Below are positions 36,354 through 45,000 of a stretch of DNA of 45,718 nucleotides, piece after piece. The stretch spans positions 1 through 45,718 of the forward strand of contig JARLHC010000077.1 of NCBI GenBank assembly GCA_031292455.1, written 5' to 3'. The translations under genes were made by a program, and so were the position numbers. The stretch's first letter is position 1; the number at the start of each line of letters is the position of its first letter. Source of the stretch: Ignavibacteriaceae bacterium (GTDB taxonomy: Bacteria > Bacteroidota > Ignavibacteria > Ignavibacteriales > Ignavibacteriaceae). The notes beneath the pieces are model-generated. The model did no database searches, was not told where the DNA came from, and saw nothing but the letters and a program-made list of their open reading frames with translations.

Positions 36354-38387
36354 TTAGTTAATACCAAATGCTCTTAGACCATTTACAGTTATAAATGTCA
36401 TAAAATAACCAAGTGAAGTAAAAATAATTACCTGCAATATAGGAATTCTCCACGATCCTGTCTCCTTCCTCGAAACCGCAATCGTGGATATGCACTGAAG
36501 TGAGAACATGAAAAAGACTATCAAACCGCAAATTGTGGCAGGAGTAAATAGTTTTTCCCCCGTACTTCCTATCTCTGCTTTCCGCATAGCATCCACTATC
36601 GAACTCTGCAAACTCTGTTCATTCCCTGTAACCTTAAATATCAATGCAAGTGAACTTACAAATACTTCCCGTGCCGCAAATGCAGATATTAGGGATACAC
36701 CTACCCTCCAGTCCATCCCGATAGGGGACATTACCGGCTGAATAAACCTCCCCATGTGGGATGCATAAGATCCTGATAAACGCTCGGCTCTCTGCAACTG
36801 ACTGATCTCCGTCTTATTAAGATTAGTCGTATCTACCTTTGGCGATGAATTGGGGAAATATGTTATCCCCCATATAATAATTGATAAAACAAAAATAATA
36901 GGACCCGCTTTCTTTAAGTAAACTTTCACACTGTAATATGTATTGGTTAAAACTACCCTTAGCTTGGGTACACGGTATGACGGTAATTCAAGTATAAATG
37001 ATGAATTATCATTTGCTTTAATCAAACTGCCGCTGAACTTATTTATAAATCCTGCTATTATAACAGAACTTGCTATGCTGAATATATAAATCCCAGCTAA
37101 CATTAATCCCCCTATCCAAGCTTTATCAGCCGGAAAAAGAAATGCTATCAATAAAAGATATACCGGAATCCTTGCACTGCAGCTCATCAAAGGGATAATA
37201 AATATTGTAAGATACCTTTCCTTCTTATTATTAATCGTTCTTGCCGCAAGCATTGCCGGTATCGCACATGCAAATCCGGATAACATCGGCACAAACGATT
37301 TACCGTTTAATCCTATCTTTGATAATGGCTTGTCTATAAGCATTGCTCCGCGCGCTAAGTACCCCGTATCCTCCATTACCCCAAGAATAAGGAATAATAT
37401 TGTTATCTGCGGAATAAACACAAGCACCGAACCCATACCCGTTATAATTCCGTTCGAAACAAGATCTCCAATCCAGTGTATCCCTATTAAATCATTCGCT
37501 TCATTGGCAAGTAATTCAAACAAGGAATCGATCGAATGCATAATCGGCTGGGCTAACCAGAATATGGAAGTAAAAGTTCCTGCCATTATGATAAAAAAGA
37601 ATACCAGCCCCCATACTTTATGTAGCAGCAGTTTGTCAATCTTCAAAGTTGTGTAATCCAGACTGTTGCAGTTCTGCTTCCCCCTGGGATCAGAAAATAT
37701 CTTAAGTTTTCTGTTTGCCTTCTCTATCTTATTAGCGGGAATTGTCTGATGGATTACCTTCTTCTCAATCTCCGCTATTTCAGCATATATCTTAATAAGT
37801 CTGCTCTTATCTATGTTTTCATCAAATACAACTGGCTGTTTAGCTATTTCGGTCTGCTCCCGCTCAATTAATTTCTCCACCTCTGCCATCAAATGATCTA
37901 CACCGAACCCCGATCTCCCATCTACTTTAACAACGGGACACCCAAGTTCCTCTGATAATTCTTTCTCTGATATCGACAACCCCTTTTTCTGAAGCATATC
38001 TGTCATGGTTAATGCTATTAAAACTGTGAAGTTGGCCTCGATAAGTTGTTTAACTAAAAAGAGATGACGCGATATCTGACTTGCATCCACCGTAATAATG
38101 ATTAAATCCGGTATTCCAAGCTGTGGATGATTATAAAGTGACTCAACTGCCACCTTTTCATCAGGAGAATTGGGGATAAGACTAATAATACCGGGGGAGT
38201 CTAATATATTTGCATTAAGATTGAATTTTCCCAATAGTTTGCAGATCGAATACTCAACTGTGGCTCCGGGATAATTGACCGTCTTAAAATTCTGTCCGCT
38301 TAAGTAATTAAATAGGGTGGTTTTACCGGAATTAGGAGGCCCGACTAACGTGATGAGTGAAAGCTTTTCCTCAACTTGTTCATTCAT
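36354..38387 (-). CDS. feoB: Ferrous iron transporter FeoB
   Basis: Inner-membrane Fe(II) importer with an N-terminal G domain. The ATG at 38387 gives 677 residues and a 4-base ATGA overlap with feoA; an in-frame ATG 15 bases upstream is the alternative. G1 is GPPNSGKT (16-23), G2 has Thr43 (GATVE), and G3 is DSPG (63-66). G4 reads TMTD (127-130) where most FeoB proteins have NxxD, so the guanine-specificity Asn is replaced by Thr. The membrane part has the paired gate domains: LSGFACAIPAMLAARTI and SCSARIPVYLLL in the first half, and SAFAAREVFVSSLA in the second. The length is shorter than the about 770 residues of E. coli FeoB. Confidence 0.95.
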   Translation of the reverse strand: MNEQVEEKLSLITLVGPPNSGKTTLFNYLSGQNFKTVNYPGATVEYSICKLLGKFNLNANILDSPGIISLIPNSPDEKVAVESLYNHPQLGIPDLIIITVDASQISRHLFLVKQLIEANFTVLIALTMTDMLQKKGLSISEKELSEELGCPVVKVDGRSGFGVDHLMAEVEKLIEREQTEIAKQPVVFDENIDKSRLIKIYAEIAEIEKKVIHQTIPANKIEKANRKLKIFSDPRGKQNCNSLDYTTLKIDKLLLHKVWGLVFFFIIMAGTFTSIFWLAQPIMHSIDSLFELLANEANDLIGIHWIGDLVSNGIITGMGSVLVFIPQITILFLILGVMEDTGYLARGAMLIDKPLSKIGLNGKSFVPMLSGFACAIPAMLAARTINNKKERYLTIFIIPLMSCSARIPVYLLLIAFLFPADKAWIGGLMLAGIYIFSIASSVIIAGFINKFSGSLIKANDNSSFILELPSYRVPKLRVVLTNTYYSVKVYLKKAGPIIFVLSIIIWGITYFPNSSPKVDTTNLNKTEISQLQRAERLSGSYASHMGRFIQPVMSPIGMDWRVGVSLISAFAAREVFVSSLALIFKVTGNEQSLQSSIVDAMRKAEIGSTGEKLFTPATICGLIVFFMFSLQCISTIAVSRKETGSWRIPILQVIIFTSLGYFMTFITVNGLRAFGIN

Positions 38388-38605
38388 AGAAGCTTGATAC
38401 ATCCGGCTTCATTTCTCCTGATCGCGATCAGAGTTCCTCTTAAAGAAAACGCCATGGGATCATTAAATATCGACTTATTAATCAGTTCTATCTCCTGACC
38501 TGGTGTAAAACCAATTTCAAGTATTCTCCTGGATGATGGGTGCGAGTTATCAACTTCACTTATTATGCATTTCTCCCCGAAATCCATATCTGCAGCTGTT
38601 CTCAT
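38384..38605 (-). CDS. feoA: FeoA, ferrous iron transport accessory protein
   Basis: A 73-residue cytoplasmic SH3-like protein that assists FeoB. Typical features are the GFTPGQEIELINKSIFNDPMAF stretch (about 32-53) and the closing GTLIAIRRNEAGCIKL, where the IAIRRxEA motif is the family end strand. It is first in feoA-feoB-fur and overlaps feoB by four bases. No clear ribosome-binding site or Fur box is seen upstream. A large structured repeat begins about 94 bases before its start. Confidence 0.93.
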   Translation of the reverse strand: MRTAADMDFGEKCIISEVDNSHPSSRRILEIGFTPGQEIELINKSIFNDPMAFSLRGTLIAIRRNEAGCIKLL

Positions 38606-38725
38606 AATTGGTATATATATGTGAATTATTATTAAGATTTAGTCTATATAAACATAAGGGTAGTAAGCGAGTTTGTCAAGTAGCTAATAAATCTATTTGT
38701 ACTTTTCTTTGAAGAAAAGAGTACC

Positions 38726-38766
38726 AAAAGAAGTATGGCTGCAATTAAAATACTATAAATTTACTT
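38726..38766 (+). repeat. Left arm core of 41-bp perfect inverted repeat
   Basis: This 41-bp block is the exact reverse complement of 39121-39161. It begins AAAAGAAGTATGGCTGCAAT. Similarity between the arms continues inward for roughly 70 more bases at about three quarters identity, and outward as a related hairpin (38699-38724). Confidence 0.95.
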
Positions 38767-38776
38767 CCTCTTCGCT

Positions 38777-38816
38777 GCGGTAAATGAACTCACTTCGTTC
38801 AGACAGCATTTACCGC
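38777..38816. repeat. Hairpin in left arm, 10-bp stem
   Basis: GCGGTAAATG (38777-38786) pairs perfectly with CATTTACCGC (38807-38816) across a 20-nt loop. The homologous stem in the right arm has G-C where this has T-A, a compensatory change. Confidence 0.9.
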
Positions 38817-38978
38817 TATTCACTTCATTACGCAAATTTTCTTTACGCATTTTATTTAATGCCATTAAATATGATCCAAATAAGGATATTTCTTTATGTT
38901 GAGTATAATTAATGCAAAATATTTAAGGCAGGTATACCTTTATTTATCTGACTGCTATTAATCTATTCCTTGTTTACC

Positions 38979-39043
38979 CGGCCTTAAATTAAAACACGTT
39001 TCCCTATTTGGTTCTTATTTAACGGCCTCAATTAAAATACGTT
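38979..39043. repeat. Imperfect direct repeat in the element centre
   Basis: CGGCCTTAAATTAAAACACG (from 38979) and CGGCCTCAATTAAAATACGT (from 39023) are near-identical direct copies 44 bases apart. Confidence 0.65.
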
Positions 39044-39071
39044 AAATAAATTTACTGTAACGGAGCGGCAG

Positions 39072-39109
39072 CGGGAAATGCTGTTTGAGCGAAGCGAGTT
39101 CATTTCCCG
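39072..39109. repeat. Hairpin in right arm, 9-bp stem
   Basis: CGGGAAATG (39072-39080) pairs with CATTTCCCG (39101-39109) across a 20-nt loop. It is the counterpart of 38777-38816 in opposite orientation. Confidence 0.9.
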
Positions 39110-39120
39110 TAGCGTAGTGA

Positions 39121-39161
39121 AAGTAAATTTATAGTATTTTAATTGCAGCCATACTTCTTTT
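39121..39161 (-). repeat. Right arm core of 41-bp perfect inverted repeat
   Basis: Exact reverse complement of 38726-38766. It is followed outward by a 12-bp perfect hairpin (39163-39174 with 39178-39189, loop TGC), whose counterpart in the left arm is imperfect. Confidence 0.95.
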
Positions 39162-39199
39162 CGTTCTTTTCTTATGCTAAGAAAAGAACATAAAAGATC

Positions 39200-39520
39200 C
39201 TACTTCAGATGCTCCTTCGCAACTTCAATAGTTACCTCATCCAGATCCATCTTACATAAAGGACATGGTTCCTGCTTGTCGGATATTACATTCGCATCCA
39301 TAGGACACTGGAATACCTTCCCGTCCTTGTTCTTGTCTATCGATGCTACATCAACATCCTTCGCTCTTATTATCGATGAGTCCGGTTTATCTGCTTTAAC
39401 TTCAGTCTGCGTTGTTGTTGCCGCACCCGACTGTGTTGTATCCTTCTTCGGCTCCTCCTGTTTGCACCCTGCAAATGTAAGAATCGAAAATGCGAATATG
39501 GATAAGATTGTTGTCTTCAT
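39200..39520 (-). CDS. Heavy-metal-binding-domain lipoprotein
   Basis: A 106-residue lipoprotein with signal MKTTILSIFAFSILTFAGC (lipid Cys19), a low-complexity Thr/Lys linker, and a C-terminal heavy-metal-binding domain. In that domain QCPMDANVISDKQEPCPLC provides Cys72, Cys86 and Cys89 plus methionines. The same motif occurs near the N-terminus of the adjacent CusB-like protein (TCPMHPQVISDKPGVCPICHMDL), so the two are homologous modules. A periplasmic copper/silver carrier that hands metal to the pump is likely. The ATG at 39520 has AAAGGA upstream; an in-frame extension to 39574 overlaps the CusB gene and lacks support. Last gene of the cus operon. Confidence 0.85.
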   Translation of the reverse strand: MKTTILSIFAFSILTFAGCKQEEPKKDTTQSGAATTTQTEVKADKPDSSIIRAKDVDVASIDKNKDGKVFQCPMDANVISDKQEPCPLCKMDLDEVTIEVAKEHLK

Positions 39521-39557
39521 TGTTTTTGTTCCTTTTATTTTTAGTTTATTTGTTGTT

Positions 39558-40772
39558 TTAATGTTTATGTTCATTATTATTTATTCCTCTTAACTGGCTC
39601 TCCGAATCAATAAGATAACCTCCAGATGCCGCTATCTCTTCTCCCGATGATAACCCGCTTAGGATCTCATAACGACCGTCAATACGGCTACCGACCTGCA
39701 CTTCCCTCGCTTCAAAATGCCCCGCACTTACTTTCACGTATACAATGTTCCTCTTTCCTGTAAGCAGCACTGCCTCAAGCGGCACCGTTATACCTGTCCT
39801 GCTCCCCCCCGCAAAATATGCCTCTCCGTACATGTTCGGCTTTAGTCTGTTCTTTGGATTCGGAATGATAGACCTTACCTTTATCGTCCTTGTCTGGGGA
39901 TTTATAACAGGATATATAAAACTTACCTTCCCTTCAAACACTTCCCCCGGATAAGAAGCAATATTTAACTTAACTCTTCCCCCCGCAGCAATCGAATTAA
40001 TATCCGATTCATACACCTCCGCAATGTTCCATAAAGTCGAAAGGTCCGATAACTCAAATAGAATCGTCCCTTCATTCACATACATCCCTTCCTGTACCTT
40101 CTTCTCAAGTACCGTCCCGCTGTAAGGTGAATAATAAGTTAAGGTCTGATTAACCGCGTTGCTCTTCTCAAGCTGATCTACCTGGCTCTCCGTCAGCCCG
40201 AATAGAAGCAGCTTCTCTCTGGCCGCCGCCAGCAGGGAATTCTTATTATCATTCGATAGCATTGTATAATTCTCATCATTCTTAAGCGAAAGTACATAAT
40301 CATTCTGCGCCTGTATAAGCTCAGGACTGTATATCTCAAACAGCGCCTCTCCCTTCTTCACATAATCCCCGGTCTTATTAACAAGCAGCTTCTCAATCCT
40401 TCCGTTAAACCTCGCTGCAATTGTCTTCCTGCTGTCCTCTGCAAAATCCAAAGTAGAGTAAGCCCTCACTTCCTTATTGTATGATTCCGCCTTTATCGTA
40501 ATTGTAGATACATTAGCCAGTATCTGCTTGCTGCTGCTGATATCGACCGACATAGGCATCGTGTCTGTATCCATGGATGAAGTCTTGATTACAAGATCCA
40601 TGTGGCAAATAGGACACACCCCCGGCTTGTCCGATATTACCTGCGGATGCATGGGACATGTATATACCACCTTATTCTGCGCCCCTGTAGATGCGCTCTC
40701 TTTTGTCTTGTTCCCCGAACACCCTGCAGCAAATAATAAAACTGCCGTTAAAACTATTATTAAATATTTCAT
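39558..40772 (-). CDS. cusB: CusB-like periplasmic adaptor of Cu/Ag efflux
   Basis: Membrane-fusion protein that links the RND pump to the outer-membrane channel. From the ATG at 40772 it has 404 residues; lipid Cys18 (FAAGC). A heavy-metal-binding domain covers 36-61, with Cys39, Cys53 and Cys56 (TCPMHP, CPICHMDL). The adaptor core follows: barrel-sandwich FNGRIEKLLVNKTGDYVKKGEALFEIYSPEL (lipoyl-like), an alpha-hairpin, and beta-barrel YSPYSGTVLEKKVQEGMYVNEG. The in-frame ATG at 40808 overlaps the tolC stop by four bases and could instead be used. CusB metal relay normally uses N-terminal methionines; here a Cys/His/Met domain sits at that place. Confidence 0.92.
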   Translation of the reverse strand: MKYLIIVLTAVLLFAAGCSGNKTKESASTGAQNKVVYTCPMHPQVISDKPGVCPICHMDLVIKTSSMDTDTMPMSVDISSSKQILANVSTITIKAESYNKEVRAYSTLDFAEDSRKTIAARFNGRIEKLLVNKTGDYVKKGEALFEIYSPELIQAQNDYVLSLKNDENYTMLSNDNKNSLLAAAREKLLLFGLTESQVDQLEKSNAVNQTLTYYSPYSGTVLEKKVQEGMYVNEGTILFELSDLSTLWNIAEVYESDINSIAAGGRVKLNIASYPGEVFEGKVSFIYPVINPQTRTIKVRSIIPNPKNRLKPNMYGEAYFAGGSRTGITVPLEAVLLTGKRNIVYVKVSAGHFEAREVQVGSRIDGRYEILSGLSSGEEIAASGGYLIDSESQLRGINNNEHKH

Positions 40773-40804
40773 TTTATAATTCCTGTTGTTCATTTTAATA
40801 ATCT

Positions 40805-42097
40805 TCATCTTGTACCTGCCATCATATAAATGTCTGCAAGCGTCATCTCGTAATCCATCTTAACTTCTGCCTGCGCTTCCTCCTTCAGAAGTATCGACCG
40901 CAATGTCTCAAGCAGAGTATTAATGCTTAACTGATTGTTCTTGTATTCGGTCAGCTGTGCATCAAACGCTTGCTTGTAAAGAGGGAGCACCTGGTTATCG
41001 TATAACAATACTTCCTCTCTCTTGCTCTCTAACTTTTTAAGTGAAGCGTTCAGCTGTGATACCATCTCTCTCTCCATATCCGTCCTCTCTAAAGAAAGTC
41101 CCGATATGTCCGCCTTGATCTCTTCCTCCTTTGATGTTATCTTCCCGGACGACCACGGCATGAAAGGTAGTGTAACCGACGCCATCACGCTGAACATATA
41201 CTCCGTTTCTCCCATCCCGTTCAGCATCATAGGATCGGACTTGGTCGTCAGCAGCATTCCGCGCGGCATCCGCATCACCATCCCCTCTATCATAAGATCG
41301 GGGATAAGCTCCTTGTTATTCGCATGCATCTCAAGCTCGCTCATCTTTAGCATGCTCCCCATCTTCTTTATCGAAGGATTATTATTCAGCACCATATCCT
41401 CAATCTCTTTCCCTGATAACGCAAGCGTATCGATCTTCCACTCATGATGCACCTCCAGGTCGCTGTTATTGATATCCCTTCCCAGCAGGTTATTCATTAT
41501 GTAGATTTCCGATTGCACATTGTTATTCATAACATTTAGTTCTGTCTGATACGATGCCAGTTCCGCTTTAAGCAGTAGCACTTCCGAATATTTCGTCTTG
41601 TTCACCTTGTACGAGTTCTCCGCTGTCCCCAGCAGGTCCTTTAATATATTTATATTATCTTCCCTTAACCCCGCATGATGCTCATTCATCCATATCTTAT
41701 AGTATTCCCCCTTTACGTCGGCAATAAGCTTCTGCTTTACTATGTCATAATCATTCTCAGCCATTGTTACATTCTGCTTCTCCGCTTCGTACATCGAGCT
41801 TAACTTTCCTCCCAGCATGAACATTTGCGAGAACGATAGGTTCTGCGAGATCGCCTGGTTAAAAGGATCAGCATTAGTAAAAGGTATCTGCTGAAACTCT
41901 ACCCCTAATGTCGGGGGAGGGAGGTAGCTTACCGTTTCACTCTTGTACCCCGCTGATTTTATCTTCTGCTCAAGCGACTTAAGCTGTTTATTGTTCCTCA
42001 GTGCCTCATTGATAAGCGAGTCAATACTCTGCGCTCTTACCATCCCCGCCGATAATATCACTAAAGCCGCTAATAATATTTTGATTCTCTTTTTCAT
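40805..42097 (-). CDS. TolC-family outer-membrane efflux channel
   Basis: A 430-residue outer-membrane channel subunit of the same tripartite system. The signal peptide (MKKRIKILLAALVILSAGMVRAQ) starts at 42097. Then comes the TolC-type helical pattern in two repeats: SLINEALRNNKQLKSLEQKIKSAG and the second-half EIEDMVLNNNPSIKKMGSMLKMSELE. GGAGG lies just upstream and the start overlaps the cusA stop by one base. The extended N-terminus to 42115 is rejected. The protein is rather methionine-rich (LMIEGMVMRMPRGMLL), which suits copper or silver handling. Probably the CusC equivalent. Confidence 0.9.
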   Translation of the reverse strand: MKKRIKILLAALVILSAGMVRAQSIDSLINEALRNNKQLKSLEQKIKSAGYKSETVSYLPPPTLGVEFQQIPFTNADPFNQAISQNLSFSQMFMLGGKLSSMYEAEKQNVTMAENDYDIVKQKLIADVKGEYYKIWMNEHHAGLREDNINILKDLLGTAENSYKVNKTKYSEVLLLKAELASYQTELNVMNNNVQSEIYIMNNLLGRDINNSDLEVHHEWKIDTLALSGKEIEDMVLNNNPSIKKMGSMLKMSELEMHANNKELIPDLMIEGMVMRMPRGMLLTTKSDPMMLNGMGETEYMFSVMASVTLPFMPWSSGKITSKEEEIKADISGLSLERTDMEREMVSQLNASLKKLESKREEVLLYDNQVLPLYKQAFDAQLTEYKNNQLSINTLLETLRSILLKEEAQAEVKMDYEMTLADIYMMAGTR

Positions 42098-45000
42098 TAT
42101 GCCTCCTTCATCCATCCTGCCATCTTGGAAATCTCAAGCTTTCCTTTGCGTAAAGCCCTTTCCTTCATGTAGGCAAATAGGATTGGTGTTACTACTAATA
42201 CGTGTACCGCGGATGTTAATAACCCCCCGATCATCGGTGCAGTAAGAGGTTTCATTACATCGGAGCCGGTCCCTGTTGACCACATAATCGGCACAAGTCC
42301 TATCATCGCGGTAAATACAGTCATAAGCTTCGGCCTTAACCTAAGCACTGACCCCTCTACAGTTGCTTCATATATATCCTTGCTGGTTATCGCCCCCCTT
42401 ATTCCTTTCTGATGATCATGGATCCTCCTGTCTAACGCTTCATGCAGATAAATAACCATAACCACGCCTGTCTCCACTGCTATTCCGTATAGCGCTATGA
42501 ACCCCACCCATACGGCAACCGAGAAATTATATCCCATAAAGTAAATCATGTACATTCCCCCGATTAGTGCAAACGGCACTGATAGCATTACAACCCCAGC
42601 TTCCTTGTAATCCTTAAAAGTGAAGAACAACAGAAGGAAAATTATAACAAACACTACGGGCATAATTATGGTTATCGTCCTCTGCGCCCTTATCTTGCTT
42701 TCATACTGACCGCTCCACGAATAAGTATATCCCGTCGGCAGTTGAAGATTCTTTGTTATCACTTCCTTTGCGTCATCCATTACGCTCCCCATATCCCTTC
42801 CTCTGGCATCCATATAAACAAGCGACATAAGCATCCCGTTCTCGCTTGATATCATCGGCGGACCCGTAACAATATTTATATCCGCCAGCTCGGAAAGCGG
42901 AAGATATGTCTTGCTGTAACTGTCTGTCTGTGTTAATGAAGTACCGCCCGATATCTCCGCACTCGGTGCACTCCCTCCGCTCCCCGTTAATCCCATTGAA
43001 CCGGAACCCATGGACGCGCTGCTCTGTCCGCCTCCCATAGATCCCATACCTGGTGAACCGCCGCTCCCCATAGAGCTCCCGCCTGTAGTCCCTTCCGGCA
43101 TTGACGTGCTCTTATATGTACTCCCTGAAACATCGGCAGATAAAACCGCTCCCGAAGTATTAACAGGAACTATCAGCCGCTTTAGCTCATCTATATTATC
43201 CCTGTACTCGCGTTCATACCTTAAGCGGATAGGGAAGCGCATCCTCCCGTCAACTATTACGCTTAGGTTCTCTCCCCCTATCGCTGTTTCAATTAAATTC
43301 TGAAGATCGGCTATGCTCACTCCGTATCGTGCGGCGGCTTCCCGCTTTATCTGTATATCAAGATAATAGCCGTTCTGAACCCTGTCCGCAACTACATCGG
43401 CCGCACCATTAACCGTCTTTAACAAACCCTCCGCTTTAATTGCGTAGTTCTCTAAAGTATCAAGGTTCGGTCCGTATATCTTAAACCCGATATCAGTCCT
43501 TACCCCCGTAGCCAGCATATTTATTCTGTTGATTATCGGCTGTGTCCATCCGTTCCGTACACCCGGTATCTGTAGCTTTTTATCCAGCTCCTGTATAATA
43601 TCGTTCTTGGTTATTCCCGGCCGCCATTCTGTTTTCGGCTTAAGTATAATGATAGTCTCTATCATGCTCAACGGAGCATTGTCCGTTGCTGTCTCAGCCC
43701 TCCCCGCCTTGCCAAGTACATTCTCAACTTCCGGCATCGATTTTATAATCCTATCCTGTACCTGCAGTATCCTGTTCACTTCGGTAATGGATGCATTCGG
43801 CATTGTTACAGGCATATATAAAATAGATCCCTCATCCAGCGGAGGCATGAACTCCGACCCGGTCGACATTATCATCGGTATCGTTAGTAATAATGCTATC
43901 ACATTAATCGCTATGGTAAACTTCCTGTGGTTCAGCACCCAGTGGATTATCGGTTCATATATCCTGTTAAAGAATCGTGTAACAGGATTCCCGTTCTCGC
44001 TCCTGAAGTTCCCCCTCATTAGATATGTCATCAGCACCGGTATAAGTGTTATTACAACAATCGCCGAACTGAACATCACGAACGTCTTTGTAAATGCAAG
44101 CGGCTTGAATAATTTCCCTTCCTGACCGGTAAGTAAAAATACCGGCAGAAATGAAACTAATATTATAAGCTCTGAAAAGAATATCGCGCGCCCTACCTGC
44201 TTTGCCGAGGTTATCGATATCCTCTTATAGTCATCCGTAGTAAGCTTTCCCTTCTCCGCAAGCTCCCTTGCAATATTGCGGTATGCATTCTCCACCATCA
44301 CAATGGAAGAGTCTACTATAACTCCCACTGCAAGTATTATCCCGCCAAGACTCATAATATTGGATGTAATTCCAAAAGTGTACATAAGAATAAACGCCAG
44401 CAGTACGCTTACCGGTAGCTCAATAAGTATCCTAACTATGCTTCTGAAGTGCAGAAGGAATATCGCAACCATGATGGAAACAACAATAGCCGCTTCCCAC
44501 AGTGCGCGCTCAAGTGTCCCCACCGCTTCCTTAATTAATATGCTCCTGTCGTAAGAGGGGACAATCGATACTCCGTCCGGAAGCCCCGGTGATATCTCCT
44601 TTATCTTCTCTTTTACACGGTCAATTACCTCCTGTGCATTCTGCCCGCTTCGCATTACAACTATGCCGCCGACTGCCTCTCCCTTACCGTTCTTGTCCAG
44701 CGCACCCGTTCTTATATCTCCCCCCATCTGGACTGACCCGATATTCTTGATCATTACAGGAATTCCGCCTGCGTTGGAGATAACAGTATTCTCTATATCC
44801 GAAACCGATTTTATATAACCCTGGCCTCTTATAAAATATTCTGCGCTGCTCGATTCAATTATCTTTCCTCCCACTTCGGAATTGCTTCTCTGTATTGCCG
44901 ATACAACATCCGAACTTGAAATATTATAAGCTCTCAGCTTGGCAGGATCGATATCAACCTGGTACTGCTTTACAAATCCTCCTATCGATGCCACCTCTGC

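Larger units (their letters stand above)
38606..39199. other. 594-bp non-coding region with structured inverted repeats
   Basis: There is no supportable gene here. The stretch between the metal-binding lipoprotein gene (stop 39200) and feoA (start 38605) is mostly filled by two inverted copies of a repeat of about 115-130 bp (left arm about 38699-38838, right arm about 39047-39189), with a central AT-rich part holding an imperfect direct repeat. The left 90 bases next to feoA are AT-rich and should contain its promoter. Confidence 0.75.

Noticed and set aside
38606-38700. Fur box upstream of feoA
   Set aside because: I looked for a GATAATGATAATCATTATC-like palindrome and found only general AT-rich sequence.
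39163-39189. Rho-independent terminator for the metal-binding lipoprotein gene
   Set aside because: The 12-bp hairpin is perfect but the minus strand after it is GAAAAGAAG, not a T-run; it fits better as part of the repeat element.
43010-43303. Plus-strand frame opposite the CusA insertion
   Set aside because: It is the antisense of the Gly/Ser/Met-rich segment; its proline-rich content follows from that composition, and no start signals are seen.
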